The position numbers and the translations under genes were made by a program. The notes beneath the pieces are model-generated. The model was given only the letters and a program-made list of their open reading frames with translations, ran no database searches and was not told the origin of the DNA. From positions 62,001 to 126,000 of the IMG/VR virus record IMGVR_UViG_3300025000_000053: DNA of 64,000 nucleotides; one strand, given 5' to 3'. Below, piece by piece: positions 27,699 to 35,937 of the stretch. Numbering within the stretch: position 1 is the stretch's first letter; every line of letters starts with the position of its first letter. The stretch comes from a virus.

Positions 27699-28439
27699 CT
27701 AATTAGAACAATCTAGAGTATAAATTCCATCAATATCCGGTTGATTGAATAATAATGGTGTTTCATCCGATATATTTAAAGCTGGACGAACACCATCACC
27801 TGAAAAATACACACTATTATCATCTAATTTACCATATGCATTTACTATTCTAACACCACATGGGTACCTAATATTAAATGAAGTTCTTAACCACCAATCC
27901 CAATAATTAACATTAATATTCCCATATTTTATAAATTGTTTAGATACATTTACCATAAGATTATTAGTATCGTTAAATAATTCTATTAAATTTCCTTCCT
28001 TTTTATTACTATCATGTATTAATCCAACCTCTGTAACTGATAATAAAAATATTTTATCTATTAAATTTTCTATTTTGTTTTCATTTTGATTATTTACAAA
28101 TATTTCAATACTAGTATCTAAAATCTTAGAAAATTCATTAGTATTAAAATGACTTAAAAATCCTGAGACTGTATTTAACCAATGTCGTATATTAGATAAG
28201 CCGTAGTTGTTACATTCTTTATCATCTAGGTCAACCTTTGCTTCATTAATTGATTTTAAATTAAAAGGACGTAAATCAATAATTTTATCTGTTAATAAAG
28301 TTATTGAATTTTCAGGATAACCTGGATGGTTTTTAGCTGCAATACTCCAAATAATAGGTGATATTTCACTATCACCAACTTTATAACTACCAAATCTAAC
28401 CTTATCACTAATATTTAAGTCTTTAACTAATTTAGACAT
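27699..28439 (-). CDS. DUF6273-like domain protein
   Basis: 246 aa with GGAGGAA before the ATG. The early segment KVRFGSYKVGDSEISPIIWS, LTDKIIDLRPFN, the middle NIRHWLN and KIFLLSVTEV, and the late YWDWWLRTSFN with DGVRPALNI match the pattern of DUF6273 domains of gut Firmicutes, which are thought to adopt a C-type-lectin/FGE-like fold. A ligand- or surface-binding role is possible but not shown. It is the third gene of the unit 29582-27699. Confidence 0.75.
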   Translation of the reverse strand: MSKLVKDLNISDKVRFGSYKVGDSEISPIIWSIAAKNHPGYPENSITLLTDKIIDLRPFNLKSINEAKVDLDDKECNNYGLSNIRHWLNTVSGFLSHFNTNEFSKILDTSIEIFVNNQNENKIENLIDKIFLLSVTEVGLIHDSNKKEGNLIELFNDTNNLMVNVSKQFIKYGNINVNYWDWWLRTSFNIRYPCGVRIVNAYGKLDDNSVYFSGDGVRPALNISDETPLLFNQPDIDGIYTLDCSN

Positions 28440-28457
28440 TAATAAATTCCTCCATTG

Positions 28458-28889
28458 CTATAGTATTAATCCAGTTATTTGGACTAGTTCAGCCCGCTCA
28501 GAATAATAACCATTAGAAGTTCCATACCATCTGATTGTTACATATCCTTTTATTGTTGCAAGTTTATAAAATGTCCATGTGTAGTGTGTTTCTCCTTCAT
28601 CTTTATCTCCTGAATTACTTGTTTCTTCAGCCATTAAAATGGGGGAATCAATTAAATCATCAATATTTCCAATTATTTCTTCTATATATACACATTCACA
28701 ACACAGCTGGTCATGAAACATAGAATAAATAGTTCCATCTGAACAATAAAAATTTATTTTCCCATATTCCTTATCAATATTAATCTTAATTAAAGTTTTA
28801 TTAACAAGATTACTAAATTCAACAAATTTGTAATCTTCTATACCTTTAATAACTATTCCTTTATTTTTCTTTTTTTTATTCTTTTTCAT
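28458..28889 (-). CDS. Protein of unknown function
   Basis: 143 aa beginning with a lysine-rich stretch (MKKNKKKKNKG). The rest is strand-rich, with a CCECVYIEEIIG segment and a WTFYKLATIKGYVTIRWYG strand region. Not recognised. Sits between 28926 and the DUF6273-like gene. Confidence 0.7.
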   Translation of the reverse strand: MKKNKKKKNKGIVIKGIEDYKFVEFSNLVNKTLIKINIDKEYGKINFYCSDGTIYSMFHDQLCCECVYIEEIIGNIDDLIDSPILMAEETSNSGDKDEGETHYTWTFYKLATIKGYVTIRWYGTSNGYYSERAELVQITGLIL

Positions 28890-28925
28890 TTTTTAATCCC
28901 CCCTTAAACATTTTTATTCATTTAA

Positions 28926-29582
28926 TTAACCCAATCTAGTTGATATATTCCATACTTCCTTTCTTACATCTGTTTCAGTTATTTCTAGTTTGGTAGATCT
29001 ATCAACTGATATACAAGCTAATGCTAATATTTGAGCATGGTTGATTTCTGATATTTTAATTCCTTTAGACATAATATCAAAACCATTATCATTTTCAATA
29101 AAAGTTATTGTTTCTTTTTGACTTTCAATATCAGATTTTGTTTCATTTTTAGATTCATCATTATCCTTATTAGATTTTATTGAAATAACAAAACTATTAT
29201 TTTCTTTATTAGGTTTAACTGTTGTATAATTATTTTTTAGATTTCCTTTAAATGATATTAACTCACTATATTCATTATTAAGACATTTATTTAAATCTAT
29301 TGAGTTATCGGTACAATATTTATTCGGCATTAAAACAGTAATTCTTTTATCACTAACATCTAAATCCAATTCAATAAGTGGATGTTTTTGACTTTCAATA
29401 TCACATTTTGGTTTTTTATTTACTTGTGTATCAATATTTACTCCATTATCATAATAATTTTCAACAAGATCTTTTGTAGTATTAAAATATAAATTTTTTG
29501 GTATAAACAATATTCCACCATTTTTGTTAAATTTAGCAAACAATTCGCTTAGTTTATCACCTTTTTTAACGGATAATCTCAT
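28926..29582 (-). CDS. Protein of unknown function
   Basis: 218 aa with GGGGG before the ATG. A central low-complexity, Asn/Lys/Glu-rich linker (about residues 115-160) separates a strand-rich N-terminus from a C-terminal block. The phrase CDIESQK occurs twice in related form. Function unknown. Confidence 0.7.
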   Translation of the reverse strand: MRLSVKKGDKLSELFAKFNKNGGILFIPKNLYFNTTKDLVENYYDNGVNIDTQVNKKPKCDIESQKHPLIELDLDVSDKRITVLMPNKYCTDNSIDLNKCLNNEYSELISFKGNLKNNYTTVKPNKENNSFVISIKSNKDNDESKNETKSDIESQKETITFIENDNGFDIMSKGIKISEINHAQILALACISVDRSTKLEITETDVRKEVWNISTRLG

Positions 29583-29615
29583 AATAGTATCCCCCTTATT
29601 TTTTTATTTCTTATT

Positions 29616-29630
29616 AAATAATATATAAAT
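29616..29630 (-). promoter_or_regulatory. Early-type promoter element
   Basis: On the minus strand ATTTATATATTATTT, about 35 nt before the ATG at 29582. Confidence 0.5.
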
Positions 29631-29665
29631 ATAAATTTGTTATTCTTTTGTTACCAATCATATAA

Positions 29666-29711
29666 AAATATAATAAGATGTGTATTTTTATTATACACAT
29701 CTTATTATATT
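29666..29711 (-). terminator. Long hairpin terminator
   Basis: A 19-bp stem around TAATAAGATGTGTA, ending the unit that contains the beta-like gene at 29888. Confidence 0.85.
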
Positions 29712-29872
29712 TATTTACTTAAATTATCTAGATTGGTTTTTACAGATGACTCAATTAATGCTTCTAATTCATCCTTTTTTTTAACTTTTTTCTTTGTTGG
29801 GTCCTCGATATCCAATTGACCAAAGATACCCACTTCAGTTATTATACATAATTCTTCATTCTTTTCTAACAT
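29711..29872 (-). CDS. Small acidic protein of unknown function
   Basis: 53 aa from ATG 29872 with AGGAGGTG upstream. Starts MLEKNEELCIITEVG and has a lysine cluster at residues 28-34. It follows the stop of the beta-like gene at 29888 by a few bases, so the two are co-expressed. Confidence 0.65.
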   Translation of the reverse strand: MLEKNEELCIITEVGIFGQLDIEDPTKKKVKKKDELEALIESSVKTNLDNLSK

Positions 29873-29887
29873 ATTTATCACCTCCTG

Positions 29888-30933
29888 TTATTTTAAAGAT
29901 TTTTTAACCAATAAACCTTTTGTAACTAGATCACTAGAAATTCCCATTGATATTAAATGCACATCAATTAAATTTAATGTTACCTTATTTTCAACATTAT
30001 TAGTTAAACTATCTAAAGAAACAAATCCTTTTTGGGCTATAAAGGCATACATTTCATTTTTCATAACCATATCATCTGCTCTAGGCGTAAAAGTTCATAT
30101 TGTTTGTTAAACAATACAGTTCTCTTATGAACTTCCCTAACTTTCATTAGGATACCAGACTATATCATTAACCTAATAATTTCTTATTGGGCTACTTCCT
30201 ATTTCGATTTAAGGGATTTTCACCCACTCACTTGAGCCCTACTCCTGTTGCTTATTTCAAAGCTAAAGGATAGTCGTTGAACCTTTCTCTAATATATTAG
30301 AGACTTAGCTGCGGATCACTCAATCTTTTTATTATATAATAAAAAGCTCTAAGAGCTTCCCCGACAATTAAAGAAGTTTTCTATATATGTTACCACATAT
30401 AGGGGCTAAGCTATGTAACCCATGAGTTCTCGTAATGCATCATTAGCTCCAACAGATAATAAAGAAAAGTTTTCTTGATCTGATTCCCTAGCATTTTTAT
30501 CTTCACCAACAACCTGACCAGTCATTGCAGAACGACTTGAACTCTTTGTTGATAAAGTATTTTTTTTACTTAAGAATTGTTGCATTCTTTTAATATGGAC
30601 ATAACCAACAGGTACTTCATATTTAGTAATAATTGGATTATCAATACTGTTATTGACAAAAGGTACTACAACTCTTTCAAATAAAGGTATATCTAATACT
30701 TTTGCAGCTTTTGTTATATTTTCAATATTTAATTCTCTTTCATAATCAATCATATCTAAAATAAGATATTGCTCAATATCTTTAAAAAATTCTTTAAAAA
30801 ATATATCAAATTGATTATCAGACATTGATTGAAACATGTCTTTATATTTTTTAGTATTCGCATCTGTTGGGTCTAATGCACTAAATGTATCATAAATCAA
30901 TTTTTCCATTTTTTTTCTTTTGTCTTTAGTCAT
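29888..30933 (-). CDS. Second RNA polymerase beta C-terminal subunit, spliced from two exons
   Basis: Exons are 30933-30418 (172 codons) and 30085-29888 (66 codons with stop), giving 237 aa. The VPVGYVHIKRMQQF stretch, SSRSAMTGQVVGEDK and ELMG-PRADD (the last formed by splicing) match the C-terminal module of phage beta subunits. The gene at 19562 already has its own version of this region, so this one probably belongs to a different polymerase. An AACA-N6-TA late-type promoter lies upstream, fitting a virion-packaged RNA polymerase expressed late. The rest of that beta would lie outside the window. Confidence 0.8.
30086..30417 (-). ncRNA. Group I intron in the second beta C-terminal gene
   Basis: 332 nt with P, Q, R and S elements. 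The 5' exon ends ATGGGU, paired by a GCCC guide. Splicing gives ELMG-PRADD. Its first 70 nt are nearly identical to those of the intron at 20967. Confidence 0.9.
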
Positions 30934-30970
30934 TTTTATCCTCCTTTACTAAAAATCACATCTATATTCT

Positions 30971-30982
30971 TAAAATTTTGTT
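30971..30982 (-). promoter_or_regulatory. Late-type promoter (AACA-N6-TA)
   Basis: On the minus strand AACAAAATTTTA, about 40 nt before the second beta C-terminal gene. It is back to back with the one at 30998. Confidence 0.5.
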
Positions 30983-30997
30983 CTGTAAATATGAAAA

Positions 30998-31009
30998 AAC
31001 AATTATTTA
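30998..31009 (+). promoter_or_regulatory. Late-type promoter (AACA-N6-TA)
   Basis: AACAATTATTTA, about 28 nt before the ATG at 31037. Confidence 0.5.
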
Positions 31010-31036
31010 AAATAAAAAAGAAGGGATGATTTTAAT

Positions 31037-31513
31037 ATGAAGAAAAATATTCTTATTATTAAAAGGGAACTTAATATAATAAAATTAGATTATTTAGATG
31101 AAAATAAAAATGTTATAGATAGAATAACTTATCAAATAAAAAATATGGGATATGAGGCATTTGATGATTTTAAAACTACTATAGTACCTTTTTTTAAAAA
31201 GTATTTTAAAAACTCTGAAATAATTTTTTTAAATGAGCGCCATTTATTAACTTTATTTGTAAAACTATTAAAAATCTGTATTAAAGATGGTAAGGTACCT
31301 CCAATAAGAGCTAATATCAATGAGAAAAAAAGACATTTTTTTATAAATATATTAAAAGATATTGATACTTCAATAATTGAATCAAATAAAACTATGACTT
31401 TTAATTTATTTAGATATTTTGATTATTTAGTATTAAAATATTGCTGGTTAGATATAGGGAAAAAAATAATAAATAATTACAATTTAAAAGATATTGATTT
31501 AATAAATAAATAA
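31037..31513 (+). CDS. Protein of unknown function
   Basis: 158 aa, basic and rich in Ile, Lys and Phe, with AAGGGATG before the ATG. It is a lone plus-strand gene between minus-strand units, preceded by a late-type promoter and ended by a shared hairpin. Not recognised. Confidence 0.7.
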   Translation: MKKNILIIKRELNIIKLDYLDENKNVIDRITYQIKNMGYEAFDDFKTTIVPFFKKYFKNSEIIFLNERHLLTLFVKLLKICIKDGKVPPIRANINEKKRHFFINILKDIDTSIIESNKTMTFNLFRYFDYLVLKYCWLDIGKKIINNYNLKDIDLINK

Positions 31514-31515
31514 TA

Positions 31516-31554
31516 AAATTTACTAATGTGGTTTTATTCCACATTAGTAAATTT
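31516..31554. terminator. Bidirectional hairpin terminator
   Basis: A 16-bp perfect stem (AAATTTACTAATGTGG) between the convergent genes at 31037 and 31562. Confidence 0.85.
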
Positions 31555-31561
31555 ATTTGTA

Positions 31562-32461
31562 TTAGAACAATTGAACATTAATATTTGTAGATGCACCTTG
31601 ACCAGCAATCTTATTAACAAGAAGTTTTAATCCAACTGCTGATTTTACATCAATATTTAAAGTTTGCTTTGGTGATTGTCCTGTTACACCAGCAAGAACA
31701 TTAATTGTTTGTAAAGGTCCTTGATACCATTTAACACCATCACTAAACCAAGGAATAATTTCTAATGATGGTAAACTTCGTAAATCAGTAAATGAAAAAT
31801 CAATTCCGATTATAGCACTAATTTTTCCTGTGCAATCAATAGTAGCAATCCCAGCTGCTTCTGGTGTATATGCATTGTTTACTACAAAAGGTACTGCTGT
31901 TGAAGCTATTCCAGTACCTACAACTTGAACATTAACTTTACCAGCAGAACCACCAACACCTATAGTAGCAACTGCTGTTACAGCACAACCAGCTAATCTT
32001 TGAGCTTCAGTTATTCTTGCAACCCAAAGAGGAGCGGCCTCAGCTGTTGATAATAATATATCATAATAAGTAGCTCCCACAACTTGCGGAATAGTTATAT
32101 CAATTGATTTGTCAGCAGTTGGTGTTACTGTAACTAATGCAGATACTCCAGCAGTTCCATAAATATTTCCTGGTGCGACCCCTATACCATGAACAGCATT
32201 AGTTAATGAACCTCCAACTTCGGCTTGGTCAACAGCAGTAATAGTTGGAACTATGAGTTTATCCACAGCAGTTATATTAACACGATGGGGTATTACATCA
32301 CTTCTACTACCAACTATTTTACTTAATAGTGTACCATCAATATCATGTCTTTGAGGTGTAATTAATCCAGATGGTAACATTGAATAAGGAATTTGCTGTA
32401 TAGCCATATCACCATCATGGTCTGTATAAAATATTTTCTTGGGTAATCCAAACATCAACAT
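31562..32461 (-). CDS. Putative virion structural protein
   Basis: 299 aa with GGGG before the ATG. Compared with its neighbours it is rich in Ala, Gly, Val and Thr, typical of phage capsid or decoration proteins. Its N-terminal 45 residues (IQQIPYSMLPSGLITPQ and HDIDGTLL) match the start of the product of 39496. The centre is a strand-rich repeat region. Location in the virion is inferred. Confidence 0.7.
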   Translation of the reverse strand: MLMFGLPKKIFYTDHDGDMAIQQIPYSMLPSGLITPQRHDIDGTLLSKIVGSRSDVIPHRVNITAVDKLIVPTITAVDQAEVGGSLTNAVHGIGVAPGNIYGTAGVSALVTVTPTADKSIDITIPQVVGATYYDILLSTAEAAPLWVARITEAQRLAGCAVTAVATIGVGGSAGKVNVQVVGTGIASTAVPFVVNNAYTPEAAGIATIDCTGKISAIIGIDFSFTDLRSLPSLEIIPWFSDGVKWYQGPLQTINVLAGVTGQSPKQTLNIDVKSAVGLKLLVNKIAGQGASTNINVQLF

Positions 32462-32489
32462 ATTTTTTATCCCCTTTCTTTTATTTTAT

Positions 32490-33644
32490 TTAGTTGTTCC
32501 GTTGAATACTTGCTACAAAAAATGTAAATAAAGCTCTTCTAAAATTATTTATAGTAGCTAATCTTTGAGTTTTTTTATATGTTCCTAGTTCTTCTAACCA
32601 ACCATCAAGAACTTTTTTAATCTTAATAATATTTTTATCAGATGTATTGGATTTTTTATATAATTCTAGACAATATACTAAAAATTCATTACTACCAATT
32701 TGCTGAATTGTATTTTGTGAATCAAATAAAAATAGAAATAGTATACTATCAATAATAGTTCTTATCTCTTCTCTTTTTTCTTGTACTAATAAATTTTCAA
32801 TATAATTTCTTAATTCACTTACACTAACTTGACATAATTTAGCTGATAATGTAATTGAATTTATATTAGGACCATTAACAATTAGTTTAAGAACTACTGC
32901 ATTAGTAATTCTTTCTATAGCATATATGTTACTATCAGATTCATGATAATTACCTTCTTCAAAATTATCACTTTCTAAATTCATATATTTTTTGTCTTTG
33001 TGATTATCATAAAACTCATTAGCAATTTTTCTCATTAACATATTTAAACGGGTTTTTATAGCCTGAATATAATCAACTATTTCTTTGTCACTACCATGAA
33101 TTAATTCATCACTATATTTTTTATCACTAACAAAGGAAGTATCTATTAAAGCATTATGTATAGTGCCAGTTTGTTTAATTTTAAATTTATTAGATAAATT
33201 ATTAATAGTATAGTTCATAATATTTTCATTAGGTTCAAATTCAAAGAATTTATGATGTAAAGAAGGATACATTGATAATGTTAAATATATTAAAACTATA
33301 TCGGCCATATCATTCATTTTTTTTATTTTAAAATATCTAATAGCTAAACAACAAGCTGAATTGAATGGATTATTCATTATTTGCCACTGAGTTTTAATTG
33401 TAGGTGAATTTTTAATAATTTCTTTAATCTTTAGTGGATCGACTTCTATAGCTTTATATACTTCATTCATATCATCTTCTGAAAATATGGTTCTATGAAT
33501 AGGGCCGATAGTAGATAATTTATTACTATTTATATCTATATATCTTCCAACGGCTTTTTTTAAATTTAAAACATTTTCTTTTTTTGATAACCCTTTCTCT
33601 ATTAAAGGATAAAGTTCAGTAATTAATACTTTATCATTAGGCAA
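32490..33644 (-). CDS. Putative virion-associated protein
   Basis: 384 aa, largely helical, starting MPNDKVLITELYPLIEKG. It shares a transcript with the virion-type gene at 31562 and has a late-type promoter at 33676-33687, so a structural or packaged role is likely. No family recognised. Confidence 0.65.
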   Translation of the reverse strand: MPNDKVLITELYPLIEKGLSKKENVLNLKKAVGRYIDINSNKLSTIGPIHRTIFSEDDMNEVYKAIEVDPLKIKEIIKNSPTIKTQWQIMNNPFNSACCLAIRYFKIKKMNDMADIVLIYLTLSMYPSLHHKFFEFEPNENIMNYTINNLSNKFKIKQTGTIHNALIDTSFVSDKKYSDELIHGSDKEIVDYIQAIKTRLNMLMRKIANEFYDNHKDKKYMNLESDNFEEGNYHESDSNIYAIERITNAVVLKLIVNGPNINSITLSAKLCQVSVSELRNYIENLLVQEKREEIRTIIDSILFLFLFDSQNTIQQIGSNEFLVYCLELYKKSNTSDKNIIKIKKVLDGWLEELGTYKKTQRLATINNFRRALFTFFVASIQRNN

Positions 33645-33675
33645 TTTTAATCACAACCTTTTATATTTTTATCGT

Positions 33676-33687
33676 TATTATTATGTT
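33676..33687 (-). promoter_or_regulatory. Late-type promoter (AACA-N6-TA)
   Basis: On the minus strand AACATAATAATA, about 30 nt before the ATG at 33644. Back to back with the promoter at 33692. Confidence 0.5.
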
Positions 33688-33691
33688 AAAG

Positions 33692-33703
33692 AACAAAGTT
33701 ATA
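33692..33703 (+). promoter_or_regulatory. Late-type promoter (AACA-N6-TA)
   Basis: AACAAAGTTATA. It falls inside the longest reading frame of the peptidase gene, which supports starting that gene at 33734. Confidence 0.5.
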
Positions 33704-33733
33704 ATAGGAAAAAGAAAGGTCGGTGTATTTTTT

Positions 33734-34924
33734 ATGAGTATTCTACTAGGTAACAAATGTATTAAACACATCATACCTGTTAAAGAAACATATTATGGTA
33801 AATCTAAAGAATTTATTAAGATTGAGAATGAATTAAAAAAAATAATAGATATGGTGAGAGATGATGAAAAAAAAAGTATATTTAAATCCAGGACTGATAT
33901 TGATAACTCTTCACCTAATCAAAATATACAAGATATCTTTACAAAATACTTTAAAATAAAAGGTATAAAAATTCATTGGTCTGATAATGTACCTAATGCA
34001 TATACTATAATAGTTTCACTACCTATTATGTATTTAGTTAATCAGCAAAAATTACAAGAAAATAAAAAATTTATAAATGATGAACTTAGTATATATATCT
34101 TTTTATCAACCACTTTAATTTCAACTTGTGATTTAAATGAAAAGGAATTACTAGCTATAATTCTCCATGAAATAGGTCATAATTTTACAATAACCCCATT
34201 TTATTTTATATCGACATTGCCTTTATTAATGGTAGCACCATTTGGTTGGTTATTATCACCATTAATTCAAACAGGTATATCGGAATTAATGATAGCCATA
34301 GGTAATTTTTTTAAAAAACATTTACCATTTATATATAATTTTAAAAATATGTTAGAAAACTTTCTAAGTAGTATTTCTGGTGCATTAGTAGTAAGTCCAG
34401 AAAAATTATTTAGAATAGTTCAACTTTTACCTGTTTATATGTTTGAAATGATTCCAGGTTATTATGAAGAGAAATTTTCTGATACATTCGCAGCTTCTTA
34501 TGGATATGGTAAAGATTTGTCATCAGCTCTATATAAATTATCTAATCAAAAAAAATCTTTATATAATAAAGTCATAGTTGAAACCCCTATTATAAATTTA
34601 GTTGCTGATTTTTATAAAATTATAATTGATTGTGTTATATCATTTATAGATCCACATCCTAATGTTCAAACAAGAATTGTTGTAATGATAGATAAATTAA
34701 AAAGAGATTTAGATGACCCTAATATACCTAAAGATTTAAAAATAGAACTAAAAAATAATATTAAATATATTGAGGACTATTATAATGAATTTTATTTAAA
34801 TGACCCATATACTAAAAAACACAAAGTGTTTACTCAAATGACATTAAAATTATATGATAAAATATTAGGAACTAAAGATTGGAGAAGTGGAATGAGTAAT
34901 TTCTTTAAAAATTATGAAGCATAA
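33734..34924 (+). CDS. M48-like zinc metallopeptidase with hydrophobic segments
   Basis: 396 aa from ATG 33734 (MSILLGN), which has AAAGG upstream and a late-type promoter at 33692. HEIGH at residues 145-149 is the HExxH zinc and catalytic motif. Two hydrophobic stretches follow (FYFISTLPLLMVAPFGWLL and the next 15 residues), as in membrane M48 peptidases. A later EEKFSDTFAASYGYG segment probably supplies the third zinc ligand. In related giant phages such proteins may process virion proteins or act at the host envelope; the role here is open. Confidence 0.8.
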   Translation: MSILLGNKCIKHIIPVKETYYGKSKEFIKIENELKKIIDMVRDDEKKSIFKSRTDIDNSSPNQNIQDIFTKYFKIKGIKIHWSDNVPNAYTIIVSLPIMYLVNQQKLQENKKFINDELSIYIFLSTTLISTCDLNEKELLAIILHEIGHNFTITPFYFISTLPLLMVAPFGWLLSPLIQTGISELMIAIGNFFKKHLPFIYNFKNMLENFLSSISGALVVSPEKLFRIVQLLPVYMFEMIPGYYEEKFSDTFAASYGYGKDLSSALYKLSNQKKSLYNKVIVETPIINLVADFYKIIIDCVISFIDPHPNVQTRIVVMIDKLKRDLDDPNIPKDLKIELKNNIKYIEDYYNEFYLNDPYTKKHKVFTQMTLKLYDKILGTKDWRSGMSNFFKNYEA

Positions 34925-34961
34925 AAAAATAAGAGTTGTATAATATACAACTCTTATTTTT
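34925..34961. terminator. Bidirectional hairpin terminator
   Basis: An 18-bp perfect stem (AAAAATAAGAGTTGTATA) with a one-base loop between convergent genes. Confidence 0.85.
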
Positions 34962-35391
34962 AATCTTTTATAAATCTTATAAAAGATTCAATAAACTCCC
35001 TAGATAGTAAATATCTATATGTGCCATTTATAGTAATAAATGTATTTTTGTCAACATCAATCCAACAACCACGTATACTTGTACCCCAACTAATCCAATC
35101 ATTCATATTTAAAATATTACATACAATAATAAATTTTTTGTAATTATCTTTATTTTCGGTATATTCAAAATTTTTTCTATTATAAATAACCTCAATAATA
35201 TTAAATATATCTTTACCAAATTCAATGTCCAAATCTAAATCATATGTTACTAAATCAAATATAGAACTAGCTAAAAATGCAAATTTTTTATCTTGATTAG
35301 ATATATTTTCATCAAATTTTTCTTGTTCTTCTCCCCAACTTTCTTTTTCACATTCATACCAATCACTATATAATTTTTGAATTCTTTCCAT
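34960..35391 (-). CDS. Protein of unknown function
   Basis: 143 aa, Trp-rich (WYECEKESWGEEQ, ISWGTSIRGCWID), acidic at the N-terminus. Not recognised. It follows a hairpin-ended CSD-like gene and has no clear early element of its own. Confidence 0.7.
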   Translation of the reverse strand: MERIQKLYSDWYECEKESWGEEQEKFDENISNQDKKFAFLASSIFDLVTYDLDLDIEFGKDIFNIIEVIYNRKNFEYTENKDNYKKFIIVCNILNMNDWISWGTSIRGCWIDVDKNTFITINGTYRYLLSREFIESFIRFIKD

Positions 35392-35413
35392 TATATTAAA
35401 ACCTCCTTATAAA

Positions 35414-35450
35414 AAATAAAGTTACGTGGATTATTCACGTAACTTTATTT
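35414..35450 (-). terminator. Hairpin terminator, similar to the one at 35893
   Basis: A 15-bp stem (AAATAAAGTTACGTG) with loop GATTATT, after the gene at 35459. The loop and much of the stem recur at 35893. Confidence 0.85.
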
Positions 35451-35458
35451 TTATTAAA

Positions 35459-35806
35459 TTAAGCTGATATATTTTCCTCAGAAACACAAATTAAATCAAT
35501 ACCAATTTCTTTGTTATTTTCATTGATGATAATATCAAATTTAACAACATCCCCAACTTTCATTGCTGGACAAATTAAATTTGAGTATACATCAGGTAAC
35601 TTACCTTGTTCCCTTTCAATAAATCCATAACCTTTCTTTATAGACTTAATAACGCCGATACAGTTTTCTTCTGATATTTCTCCTGGTAAATAGTAAGTTT
35701 CTTGTTTAAAAACTTTATCAGTAACTTTAATACTGTTACTAGTTTTACTTATAATTCCCTCATTAAAAACCTTTTTTGACTTTCTGTTATTTTTATGTTT
35801 TGACAT
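35459..35806 (-). CDS. Cold-shock/S1-like RNA-binding protein
   Basis: 115 aa. Two short beta-barrel-like stretches can be seen. The second (CIGVIKSIKKGYGFIEREQG, about residues 50-70, with VGDVVKFDI later) has the GxIKxxxxGYGFI pattern of cold-shock domains. Such proteins bind single-stranded RNA or DNA and act as RNA chaperones or antiterminators. The N-terminal half looks like a degenerate copy. Its own promoter element is at 35844. Confidence 0.75.
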   Translation of the reverse strand: MSKHKNNRKSKKVFNEGIISKTSNSIKVTDKVFKQETYYLPGEISEENCIGVIKSIKKGYGFIEREQGKLPDVYSNLICPAMKVGDVVKFDIIINENNKEIGIDLICVSEENISA

Positions 35807-35843
35807 TAAAACAACCTCCCTTAAAATATTGTATTATCTATTT

Positions 35844-35857
35844 AATAATATATACAT
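35844..35857 (-). promoter_or_regulatory. Early-type promoter element (TATATTATT)
   Basis: On the minus strand ATGTATATATTATT, about 40 nt before the ATG at 35806. Confidence 0.5.
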
Positions 35858-35892
35858 AAAAATTTCTTTAAAAAATATGATGACATACAAAA

Positions 35893-35931
35893 AAATAAAG
35901 TCTACATGGATTATTCACGTAGACTTTATTT
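35893..35931 (-). terminator. Hairpin terminator, similar to the one at 35414
   Basis: A 16-bp stem with one mismatch around AATAAAGTCTAC, after the gene at 35938. Shares the loop and flanks with 35414. Confidence 0.8.
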
Positions 35932-35937
35932 CATATA

